From JBFXAN01 sp050184225 (GTDB lineage: Bacteria; Chloroflexota; Dehalococcoidia; CAUJGQ01): a stretch of DNA of 12,963 nucleotides. The translations under genes and the position numbers were made by a program. This document shows, one piece after another, positions 1 to 6,117 of this stretch (positions within the stretch are counted from its first letter, which is position 1; every line of letters starts with the position of its first letter). The stretch is taken from assembly GCA_050184225.1 (NCBI GenBank), contig JBFXAN010000180.1, forward strand, positions 1 through 12,963. The letters are read 5' to 3'. Below the pieces are notes generated by a model, which worked only from the letters and a program-made list of their open reading frames with translations, searched no databases and was not told the origin of the DNA.

Positions 1-28
1 GTGAAGGGGTGGACGATGGTGGGGTCGG

Positions 29-139
29 CCCACACCCCCGGCCCCACTCCGGCGGGGCGTGTGAGGGGAGTTACTGTCGAACCTGTGCCGGCTCAAGCTC
101 CCCTCTCCCGCCGGGCGGGAGAGGGGCCGGGGGTGAGGG
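29..139. repeat. Inverted pair of GC-rich REP-like repeats
   Basis: The segment 98-139 reads CTCCCCTCTCCCGCC and onward on the plus strand. The reverse complement of 29-70 matches it at 35 of 42 positions, so the two are copies of one repeat facing each other across a 27-base spacer (71-97). The copy at 98-139 is itself palindromic: CCCCTCTCCCGCC pairs with GCGGGAGAGGGG. The copy at 29-70 is more degenerate. Repeats of this look, whose translation gives LTPGPSPA-type peptides, are widely dispersed in many high-GC bacteria (family knowledge). The pair lies inside the mfd reading frame and could form both small hairpins and one large cruciform. Confidence 0.75.
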
Positions 140-1223
140 TCGGCTCCGGTTCCTCCTCCACCGCCCACCGCTGGAGATCGACGACCGGCGACCGCAATTG
201 GAGCGCGGCGAAGAGCTCAGCGCGGGAGCGATGGGGCAGCGGCAGGCCGGCGGGGATCTGTCCGGCCATTTCCAGTTGGGCGCGGGCTTCTTCCGCCTGC
301 TTGTCGAGGTCATCGAGGTGGAGCGCGAGGTCGTGCTGCTCGTCGGTGACGATCAGCGTGTTCGGGGAGAGGTGATCGAGCAAGGTCGCGTCGAGGAGGA
401 ACGGTGCGAAGAGGCCTGCTCCTCGCCATGTGCCGCGCTCCAACTGATCGAGTTCTTCCTCAAGCCGGGGCCGCAGGCCGAGTTCGACATGCTCGAAGCT
501 CATCGAGGCGCGGAGGGCCGCGATACGGTCCGGGTCGGCTTGGGCCTCGCGCGCGGGGCCGAGCACGACTTCGGCGATCAGTTCGGTGGTGCGCTGGGTG
601 GCGGGATGATACCGGCGCAGACTGTCAACCGAATCCCCGAGAAACTCGATGCGGACGGGGAGCGTCGCGTCGGGAGGAAAGACATCGACGATGCCACCTC
701 GCCGCGCTGCCTGACCGGTGCCCTCGACGAGCGGCTCGAATGCGTAGCCGAGCGACTCCAACCGTCGCAGCAAGGCATCCATCTTCAAACGCGAGCCGGC
801 GCGCACCGTTTCCGCCGAGCGGTTCAACTGAGCCGGGGCGATCGTCGGCTGAGCGAGAGCCTGGATCGGCGCGACGACGATCGGCATAGTCTCGTTGTGA
901 CGATGCAGCGCCTGAAGGACGGCAAGCCGTTCCTGGGCCGCCTCCGTGTCGGCGGTCCGTTCGTAGGGAATGGCATCGCTCTCCGGATAAAGAAAGACAC
1001 GGGACTCCGCCCCGGTCCACGCGGCGAGTTCCTCGGCGAAGCGCTCGGCGCGGTCGGTCTTGCCGGCGATCACGAGGACCGGGCGGTCGCGTGCCAGCGC
1101 GGCGACGACGGCAGGCTTGGCGCCGTCGGGCACGCCGAGGACAAGACGCTCTCCAGCATCGACGGCGGCGCGCGCCGGTTCGAGGATCGGTTCGAGAAGT
1201 GGAAGCAGTCCGTGAAGTTGCAT
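93..1223 (-). CDS. mfd: Transcription-repair coupling factor Mfd, N-terminal part; frame closed by a repeat
   Basis: Mfd is an ATP-dependent translocase that removes RNA polymerase stalled at DNA lesions and recruits UvrA for nucleotide excision repair. The 376 residues match only its N-terminal UvrB-like module. A P-loop-free segment runs ERLVLGVPDGAKPAVVAAL, then PESDAIPYERTADTEAAQERL near residues 79-99, then the hallmark RRGGIVDVFPPDATLPVRIEFLGD near 190-213 (continuous in the protein). Complete Mfd is roughly 1,100-1,200 residues, so the RNA-polymerase-binding and helicase domains are absent here. Residues from about 362 to the TGA at 93-95 (LTPGPSPARRERGA) are encoded by the repeat, not by Mfd. 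The frame therefore stops near the junction after the UvrB-like module. The gene may be broken, split or frameshifted; the remainder would lie left of the window. ATG at 1223 is the natural start, with only a weak ribosome site. Family assignment is firm; functionality is doubtful. Confidence 0.85.
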   Translation of the reverse strand: MQLHGLLPLLEPILEPARAAVDAGERLVLGVPDGAKPAVVAALARDRPVLVIAGKTDRAERFAEELAAWTGAESRVFLYPESDAIPYERTADTEAAQERLAVLQALHRHNETMPIVVAPIQALAQPTIAPAQLNRSAETVRAGSRLKMDALLRRLESLGYAFEPLVEGTGQAARRGGIVDVFPPDATLPVRIEFLGDSVDSLRRYHPATQRTTELIAEVVLGPAREAQADPDRIAALRASMSFEHVELGLRPRLEEELDQLERGTWRGAGLFAPFLLDATLLDHLSPNTLIVTDEQHDLALHLDDLDKQAEEARAQLEMAGQIPAGLPLPHRSRAELFAALQLRSPVVDLQRWAVEEEPEPTLTPGPSPARRERGA

Positions 1224-1546
1224 GATAGGAGTGTGGTGTTGAACGCCGAAAAAGGCGGCAACGGCGGATCAGGGCCGTGCACGCCACTATTTAGTTTAGC
1301 AGACGCGGGGCGTCGCCGCCGGTTGTCGTGCCGACGGCTCATGCTCAGTCTGAACGAAGGATCGAGTTGAGTCTCGGAACGGTGATGAGGTTCACCAAAC
1401 CCGGATACGATCCGATCGTGTAAGATACGCAATCGCTGTGTCAGATCGTCACGATAGCCTTCGAGCGCAACGCTGCTCTATGACGGCGTCCGGCCGCGTT
1501 CCGCGGGACTTCGAACCGGTTGCCGGAAGTGCGAAGGGGTGGGCTG
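1224..1546. other. Divergent intergenic region between mfd and the methyltransferase
   Basis: This 323-base gap holds no convincing gene. An AT-richer patch at 1286-1299 gives TAAACT on the minus strand, a possible -10 for mfd about 70 bases before its ATG, but no -35 is seen at the usual distance. On the plus strand TGTAAGAT at 1419-1426 could be a -10 for the methyltransferase, again without a good -35. Both promoter readings are tentative. Confidence 0.35.
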
Positions 1547-2350
1547 ATGCCGGATGTATATTCGACGATCAAGGAACTCGATACGACAATGCAGGACCGG
1601 CTTGCTGGTGTGCTCGAGACGCGAGGCGCCGACCCGCAGCAGCAGGCGATGCGCCGGGTGTTCCTTGCCGACATCGCCTTCCCAGCCCGGGCACGGGTGC
1701 TCGACGTCGGCTGTGGCACGGGCGTGCTCACCCGCGTGCTCGCCCAAGTCGATGAAGTCGATTCGGTGATCGGCGTCGATCCGGCGCCGTCGCTGCTGAG
1801 AAGAGCGCGCGACCTGGCAACGGATCTGTCGAACATCACATATCGAGAGGCGGATGGCCGCTCGCTACCATTCGAGGATGCCGGCTTCGATGTTGTCGTC
1901 TTCGATTCAACGCTTTCGCACGTCCCGTTTCCGGAACGTGCACTTGCCGAGGCGTTGCGGGTGCTCCGGCCAGGGGGCCGGTTGGCGGTCTTCGATGGCG
2001 ATTACGCGACGACGACCGTCGCGCTCGGCGACCACGATCCGTTGCAGGTCTGTGTCGATCAGATGCTGGCGAATTCGGTGCACGACCGCTGGCTGATGCG
2101 ACAGCTGCGGCCGCTTGTCCAGGATTGCGGATTTGCGGTCGAGTCGGTTCGCAGCCACGGATTCGTTGAATTCGGCGGCGGCTATATGCTGACGATCGTC
2201 GAGCGTGGCGTCGACTTCCTATACGCCGGCGGTCAGATTGGTGAGGACACCGCGGCGGCGCTCAAGGCGGAGGCACAGCGGCGGATTGCGACCGGCACGT
2301 TCTTTGGGCATATCGCTTACCTGAGCCTCGTCGCGGTCAGACCATCGTGA
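1547..2350 (+). CDS. Class I SAM-dependent methyltransferase
   Basis: The 267-residue protein is a soluble Rossmann-fold methyltransferase (Methyltransf_11/25 type). The glycine-rich SAM motif I is VLDVGCGTG at residues 51-59, the acidic residue that binds the ribose hydroxyls is in GVDPAP (D78), and the segments FDVVVFDSTLSHVP (114-127) and LRPGGRLAVFDGDY (140-153) are the usual motifs II-III. The C-terminal third has no motif that names a substrate. Such proteins act on small molecules such as quinones, metabolites or arsenite. The three conserved cysteines of ArsM are not apparent, so ArsM is unlikely. ATG at 1547 is preferred over the in-frame TTG at 1520 because AAGGGG lies about 10 bases upstream of it. 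It is transcribed divergently from mfd and convergently with the kinase gene. The substrate is unknown. Confidence 0.85.
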   Translation: MPDVYSTIKELDTTMQDRLAGVLETRGADPQQQAMRRVFLADIAFPARARVLDVGCGTGVLTRVLAQVDEVDSVIGVDPAPSLLRRARDLATDLSNITYREADGRSLPFEDAGFDVVVFDSTLSHVPFPERALAEALRVLRPGGRLAVFDGDYATTTVALGDHDPLQVCVDQMLANSVHDRWLMRQLRPLVQDCGFAVESVRSHGFVEFGGGYMLTIVERGVDFLYAGGQIGEDTAAALKAEAQRRIATGTFFGHIAYLSLVAVRPS

Positions 2351-2406
2351 CCACCGCCCGCCGGTGTGACGCCGGCACGGCCGATAGCCCTGGAAGGGAA
2401 CAGCTA

Positions 2407-3312
2407 TCAGCCCGTTGACAGGCCGGCAGTCTGTTTCCTGTCATGGATGATGCGATGCAGTCGCGTCGCGTCGGCAGCGGTCGCCCAGCCGCGACCGTCA
2501 CGGACGGCGGCCTCCAGCCCACGGAGGTAATAGGCCGCACCCCACGCCTCGAAGAGCGGATCAAGCGGAAAGCTGCCGGCGCGTGACCGATAGCCCTGCC
2601 GCCATGCGCGCGCAAAGAGATGACGGGCCACCTGAAACATGGGCTGAAGCGGGTCAGGTTCGAGCGGTGCGGCGGTGAGGATCGTGTGGGTGATGCCGAG
2701 GTCGGCGCGGCGGTCCGCCGCCATTGCGTTCACGAAGTCGATCAGTCCTGTGATCCGTGGCGTCCGGACGAGGACATTGAGTGGGTGGTAGTCGCCGTGA
2801 CAGAAGACGGCGGGGCCGGCGGCCGTGCGGACGGCAGCGGTGAGCGCACCGTCCTCGACCATGCCGGCCCAATCGGCGCGATCGGATGTGGAAAGGTCGG
2901 GCGGAGGTGCAACCTGATGCAACCGCGCCTGGAGACGGCCAAAGGTTACGCCCAGGCGCCAGACCTCCCAGGGTCGGGCGCCGAGTATCTTGGCCATCGA
3001 CCCGCCGTCGAGCCACGTGAGAATGAGGAACGACCGACCGTCGGATTCGCCGGTTGCCTCGACGTTCGGCGCGGGCAGGCCGGCAGCCGCGACGGCACGC
3101 AGGGCAGCCGCCTCCCGCCGTGCGGCCGCCTGCGCCCACGGTCCGGGACGGTACAACCGCAATGCGTGTGAGGCGCCGTCGGGTGTCTCAAACCTCCAGA
3201 TCCGTGTGTCCCAGCCACCGGTGACCGGCGTGGCTCGGAGCGGTGCGGGCCAACCAACGTCGCGCAGGAGGGCGGTTGGGTCAGGGCCGGCGTCGGAAGC
3301 TTCCGCCGTCAT
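2407..3312 (-). CDS. Aminoglycoside/choline-kinase-like phosphotransferase (APH family)
   Basis: The 301-residue protein has the protein-kinase-like APH fold. The catalytic Brenner motif is HGDYHPLNVL at residues 172-181 (catalytic D174, metal-binding N179), and the following metal-binding aspartate is in IDFVNA (D192). The N-lobe carries LRLYRPG (51-57), with R52 at or near the place of the usual ATP-binding lysine, and a hinge-like LILTWLDGG (96-104). Members phosphorylate hydroxyls of aminoglycosides, choline, homoserine, fructosamines or unidentified metabolites; nothing here fixes the substrate, and antibiotic resistance should not be assumed. It starts only 6 bases after the stop of the 63-residue gene upstream and has a poor ribosome site of its own, so the two are probably co-transcribed and translationally coupled. 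Confidence 0.85.
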   Translation of the reverse strand: MTAEASDAGPDPTALLRDVGWPAPLRATPVTGGWDTRIWRFETPDGASHALRLYRPGPWAQAAARREAAALRAVAAAGLPAPNVEATGESDGRSFLILTWLDGGSMAKILGARPWEVWRLGVTFGRLQARLHQVAPPPDLSTSDRADWAGMVEDGALTAAVRTAAGPAVFCHGDYHPLNVLVRTPRITGLIDFVNAMAADRRADLGITHTILTAAPLEPDPLQPMFQVARHLFARAWRQGYRSRAGSFPLDPLFEAWGAAYYLRGLEAAVRDGRGWATAADATRLHRIIHDRKQTAGLSTG

Positions 3313-3318
3313 CGTCGA

Positions 3319-3510
3319 TCAACCAAGCAGCTTCTCCAGGCGCTCGATCGCCTGGCTCAGCGCGTCATGCAGTGCGTCCAGATTTTCGTCGTCGGCGGTC
3401 GGTCCGCCGGTCGCGCGTTCATCGGTGATGTCCATGACCACATCGTCGGCACGCATCACCGTATCGAGCACGTGGCGCAGGCGGCTACGGTCGCGCTCAC
3501 TCAGGGCCAT
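3319..3510 (-). CDS. Small uncharacterised protein, 63 residues
   Basis: I do not recognise this protein. From the ATG at 3510 it is 63 residues, acidic, without cysteines or membrane segments. Two helical stretches (about 3-28 and 43-63, the latter with a leucine/isoleucine heptad-like pattern, LDALHDALSQAIERLEKLL) flank a flexible ERATGGPTADD linker, suggesting a small helical hairpin. The start is supported by GGAGGT 7 bases upstream and a TATACT -10 box just beyond. A longer upstream reading runs into the palindromic repeat and is not believed. Its stop is 6 bases from the kinase start, so it may be a partner or regulator of the kinase, or simply its operon leader. That is inference. Confidence 0.65.
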   Translation of the reverse strand: MALSERDRSRLRHVLDTVMRADDVVMDITDERATGGPTADDENLDALHDALSQAIERLEKLLG

Positions 3511-3530
3511 CGAGCACCTCCAACCTCGGT

Positions 3531-3536
3531 AGTATA
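3531..3536 (-). promoter_or_regulatory. Probable -10 box for the 63-residue protein/kinase unit
   Basis: On the minus strand the bases read TATACT, a five-of-six match to the bacterial -10 consensus, 20 bases before the start codon at 3510 and just upstream of the GGAGGT ribosome site. No good -35 exists at 16-18 bases; that position falls inside the outer arm of the palindrome at 3544-3715. Confidence 0.45.
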
Positions 3537-3543
3537 AGGGGCG

Positions 3544-3715
3544 ATTGAAAGGCAAAGGGACGCAAAGGTCACCGAGAAAGTGTGTTGTCATGCTGAGGAG
3601 CGAAGCGACGAAGCATCTCGCCGTGTGACAGACTCCCCGCGAGATGCTTCGCTTCGCTCAGCATGACAACACTGACCTTTGCGACCTTTGCCCTCTTGGT
3701 CCCTTTGCGTTTCAA
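3544..3715. repeat. 172-bp imperfect palindromic element in a divergent gap
   Basis: The left arm (3544-3620) and the reverse complement of the right arm (3639-3715) both begin ATTGAAA(G/C)GCAAAGGGAC and both end TGTTGTCATGCTGAG, AGCGAAGCGA and AAGCATCTCG, with small insertions between them. The loop is about 18 bases (3621-3638). The outer parts carry short direct repeats of GCAAAGG(T/G). The core TGTCAT..GAGCGAAGCGAAG..ATCTCG is the same family as the copy at 4869-4941. Such elements, which translate to LSEAKHL-like peptides, are dispersed in many bacterial genomes (family knowledge). No transposase or obvious target duplication is present. The element could fold into a long hairpin or cruciform and sits between two outward-reading promoters. 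Confidence 0.85.
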
Positions 3716-3731
3716 TCCCTCGTACCGCTGG

Positions 3732-3750
3732 TACACTGAGCGGCGGAGGG
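3732..3750 (+). promoter_or_regulatory. Probable -10 box and ribosome site of pdhA
   Basis: TACACT at 3732-3737 resembles a -10 box, and GGAGGG at 3745-3750 is a good ribosome binding site 7 bases before the ATG at 3758. The -35 position (around 3710-3715, GTTTCA) coincides with the end of the palindrome. If the -10 call is right the leader is very short. This would be the main promoter of the dehydrogenase cluster. Confidence 0.4.
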
Positions 3751-3757
3751 TTGGGCT

Positions 3758-4819
3758 ATGACCACGACCGAGTCGCCGATGCTGCAAGTCTTGCGGGAGG
3801 ATGGGACGGCGGTAACGGCGCTGCCGGCAGGGTTGACGCCGGAGCGGCTGCGCGAGGCGCTGCGCTGGATGAAGATCGCGCGGGTATTCGATGGCCGTGC
3901 GATCGCGTTGCAGCGACAGGGGAGAAGTCTGACCTACGCCGGCATGTATGGCCAGGAAGCGGCGCTCGTCGGCAGCGCGCTGGCGCTCGACCCAGCCCGC
4001 GACTGGATCGTGCCGCAGTACCGTGAGTCGATCGCCCTCGCCATCCACGGCTTCGGCCTCGATCGCTTCTTCCTCTACCTCCGTGGCCATCCGGCAGGCG
4101 GCGCCGTGCCCGATGGCGTGAAGATACTGCCGGTGCAGATCTCGGTGGGTACGCAGATCACCCATGCGGTGGGGATCGCCTGGGGGTTGAAGCTTCAGGA
4201 AACGGGCGGCGCCGCAATCGGTTACTTCGGCGACGGCGCGACATCGGAGGGTGCGTTTCACGAAGGCGCCAATTTCGCCGGTGTGATGGGTGCGCCGGTG
4301 GTCTTGTTCTGTCAGAACAATGGGTGGGCGATCTCGACGCCGCGATCCCGGCAGACGGCGGCGCGGACGATCGCGGAGAAGGCGTCTGGCTACGGCTTTC
4401 CCGGCATCCAGGTCGATGGGAATGATCTCGTGGCCATATACAGCGCCACCCGCGAGGCGGTCGAACGCGCCCGGTCTGGCGACGGTCCGACGTTGATCGA
4501 GGCGGTGACGTACCGGCTCGGCGCGCATACGACCGCCGACGATCCATCGCGCTATGTCCCAACGGAAGAACTCGAACGGCAGAAGCAACGCGATCCGATC
4601 GCCCGGCTCTCCGCTTATCTGAAGCGAGAAGGGCTGGTGGACGAGGAAGACGAAGCCGCGCTCGACGAGGAAGCGCGCGTGCATGTCGCCGATGCCTACG
4701 CTCGTGCCGAGGCAGAGCCGGACCCGCCGGATGATGGCTTCTTCAATCACATCTATGCGGCGCCGCCGGCACGGTTGGAGGAGCAGCGGGCCGCATACAG
4801 GGCGCTACGAAACCAATAG
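3758..4819 (+). CDS. pdhA: Pyruvate dehydrogenase E1 component, alpha subunit
   Basis: E1-alpha binds thiamine diphosphate and, as an alpha2-beta2 heterotetramer with E1-beta, decarboxylates pyruvate and acylates the E2 lipoyl arm in the cytoplasm. In this 353-residue protein the TPP/Mg motif begins GDGATSEGAFHEGANFAG at 158 and ends at N187-N188. Other family landmarks are RGHPAGGAVPDGVKILPVQ (109-127), the substrate-side PQYRES (86-91), ISTP (192-195) and the loop YRLGAHTTADDPSRY (252-266). Length and these segments resemble Bacillus/Geobacillus PdhA more than branched-chain E1-alpha, although the QYRE segment is also typical of the branched-chain enzyme, so a broader 2-oxoacid range is possible. 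ATG at 3758 follows GGAGGG. It heads the cluster; E1-beta starts 173 bases downstream beyond a repeat. Confidence 0.93.
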   Translation: MTTTESPMLQVLREDGTAVTALPAGLTPERLREALRWMKIARVFDGRAIALQRQGRSLTYAGMYGQEAALVGSALALDPARDWIVPQYRESIALAIHGFGLDRFFLYLRGHPAGGAVPDGVKILPVQISVGTQITHAVGIAWGLKLQETGGAAIGYFGDGATSEGAFHEGANFAGVMGAPVVLFCQNNGWAISTPRSRQTAARTIAEKASGYGFPGIQVDGNDLVAIYSATREAVERARSGDGPTLIEAVTYRLGAHTTADDPSRYVPTEELERQKQRDPIARLSAYLKREGLVDEEDEAALDEEARVHVADAYARAEAEPDPPDDGFFNHIYAAPPARLEEQRAAYRALRNQ

Positions 4820-4868
4820 CCAGTGCGTCAGCAACAATCCGTAAAGAACAGTGGCGATGCCCAACCCC

Positions 4869-4941
4869 TGTCATTCCGAGCGAAGCGAAGGATCTCGGAC
4901 GCAAGTCACCGCCGAGGTCCATCGCTTCGCTCGGGATGACA
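4869..4941. repeat. Second copy of the palindromic repeat, between E1-alpha and E1-beta genes
   Basis: The left arm 4869-4898 (TGTCATTCCGAGCGAAGCGA and onward) matches the reverse complement of 4912-4941 at 27 of 30 positions, around a 13-base loop. The core agrees with the element at 3544-3715 (about 25 of 29 positions), but the outer GCAAAGG arms are missing, so this is a shorter form. It gives SERSEGSR- and FARDDK-like translations typical of dispersed bacterial repeats. It lies in the 173-base gap inside the dehydrogenase cluster and may fold in the transcript, influencing the relative E1-alpha/E1-beta yield or mRNA processing. There is no U-tract to suggest a classical terminator. Confidence 0.8.
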
Positions 4942-4992
4942 AACCTGACCTCGATCACAATCGCCAAGAGGCGTTGAACAGGATGAATCACC

Positions 4993-5970
4993 ATGCCCGA
5001 GATGACGATGGTGCAGGCGGTCCGCTCGGCAATGGAGTACGAACTGGAACGGGATCCGCTGGTGCTCGTACTCGGCGAGGATGTCGGCCGGAACGGCGGC
5101 GTCTTTCGGGCGACGGAGGGGTTGCAGGAGCGTTTCGGGCCGCGGCGAGTGGTCGACACGCCGCTCGCCGAGATGGGCATCGTCGGGACAGCCGTCGGAC
5201 TCGCGGCGTCGGGGATGGCGCCGGTGGCCGAAATCCAGTTCCTCGGTTTTGCCTACCAGGCCATGGCCGAGATCGCCGGACAGGCGGCGCGGATGCGGAT
5301 GCGCTCGCAGGGGACGATCCCCTGCCGGATGGTGATCCGGTCGCCCTATGGCGGGGGTGTCCGCGCACCGGAACTGCACTCGGACGGACTGGAGATGCTG
5401 TTCGTTCACTCTGCCGGACTCAAGGTTGTCGCGCCGAGCACCGCAGCGGACGCCCGCGGATTGCTGATTGCCGCGATACGGGATCCGGACCCGGTCGTCT
5501 TTCTCGAACCACTGCGAGGCTACCGCGGCATCCGTGATGAGACGCCGGAGGATGACACGACCGTGGCGATCGGACCGGCGCGAACCGTTCAGGAGGGCAA
5601 CGACGTGAGCGTCTTTGCCTGGAGCGCGATGGTCCCGGTGGCACAAGCCGCCGCCGAGCGCGCCGCGACGGAGGGTATCCACTGCGAGATCATCGACCTC
5701 CGCACCCTGGCGCCGCTCGACGTCGATGCGATTCAGGCATCCGTCGAAAAGACCGGCCGTGCCGCCGTGATCCACGAGGCGCCGTTGACCGGGGGTCTTG
5801 GCGCCGAGATCGCAGCGACGATCATGGACCGCTGCTTCCTCTCGCTGGAAGCGCCCGTGATCCGCATCACAGCGCCGGACGCGCCGTATCCCGTCGGCAT
5901 CTATGAGGACCGGTACATCCCAAACGTCGAGCGCGCGCTCGATGGCGTTCGTCGAGCCGCCAGGTACTGA
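4993..5970 (+). CDS. pdhB: Pyruvate dehydrogenase E1 component, beta subunit
   Basis: E1-beta completes the thiamine-dependent decarboxylase and docks the E1 tetramer on E2. The 325-residue length is normal. Landmarks are LGEDVGRNGGVFRAT at 27-41 (the glutamate that activates TPP lies here), DTPLAEMGIVGTAVGLA at 55-71, the active-site region APELHSDGLE at 125-134 with H129, and GLKVVAPSTAADARGLL at 142-158. The C-terminal transketolase domain has IDLRTLAPLD (234-243) and ends with APYPVG and IPNVERA motifs. TPELHSDSLE-type wording in place of HHSQS is characteristic of the Bacillus pyruvate enzyme. ATG at 4993 has AGGA 9 bases upstream. It ends 147 bases before the AlkD-like gene. Confidence 0.93.
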   Translation: MPEMTMVQAVRSAMEYELERDPLVLVLGEDVGRNGGVFRATEGLQERFGPRRVVDTPLAEMGIVGTAVGLAASGMAPVAEIQFLGFAYQAMAEIAGQAARMRMRSQGTIPCRMVIRSPYGGGVRAPELHSDGLEMLFVHSAGLKVVAPSTAADARGLLIAAIRDPDPVVFLEPLRGYRGIRDETPEDDTTVAIGPARTVQEGNDVSVFAWSAMVPVAQAAAERAATEGIHCEIIDLRTLAPLDVDAIQASVEKTGRAAVIHEAPLTGGLGAEIAATIMDRCFLSLEAPVIRITAPDAPYPVGIYEDRYIPNVERALDGVRRAARY

Positions 5971-6066
5971 TTTTGCGGTGTAGTCAATCATCTTCTTCCC
6001 ACGTTCGTGTGCCATCAGCCAGCTGGTGGTTCGATTGACGAAATTGAGGCACACCGCGCACCGGCC
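5971..6066 (-). pseudogene. Possible remnant of an ABATE/CGNR-type protein
   Basis: The gap after pdhB encodes on the minus strand, without a stop, a segment GRCAVCLNFVNRTTSW followed by MAHERGKKMIDYTAK. This resembles the N-terminal ABATE domain of CGNR zinc-finger regulators, which typically read LCLDFVNT..W....E.L.DY. Only about 32 codons are present. The frame then runs antisense into pdhB, so the rest of the domain and the CGNR finger are missing. If real it is a decayed fragment of a transcriptional regulator. The resemblance is short and from memory, so chance in high-GC DNA remains possible. Confidence 0.28.
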
Positions 6067-6117
6067 GGCCCGTAGGATCGGGGGATGAGACACGGCAGCG
6101 GAGGAGGTTCGAGCAAC

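Noticed and set aside
9..1370. Plus-strand open frame of 453 codons antisense to mfd
   Set aside because: No recognisable domain; it is the GC-driven mirror of the Mfd frame and includes repeat-derived sequence at its start.
2351..2406. Terminator between the convergent methyltransferase and kinase genes
   Set aside because: Only short stems (GATAGC/GCTATC, GCCGG/CCGGC) without a T-tract; too weak to call.
3511..3591. N-terminal extension of the 63-residue protein to 90 residues
   Set aside because: The extra codons cross the -10 box, ribosome site and palindrome arm; the internal ATG has a much better initiation context.
3569..4750. Minus-strand open frame of 393 codons antisense to pdhA
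   Set aside because: Arginine/histidine-rich composition, no domain, and its C-terminal end reads through the palindromic repeat (LSEAKHL). The opposite strand is a clear E1-alpha.
3544..4941. CRISPR array or transposon
   Set aside because: Only two diverged palindromic copies with a gene between them, no regular spacers, no transposase and no visible target duplications.
4906..6093. Minus-strand open frame of 395 codons antisense to pdhB
   Set aside because: Only the first ~41 codons, outside pdhB, look protein-like and are reported separately; the rest is a shadow of E1-beta.
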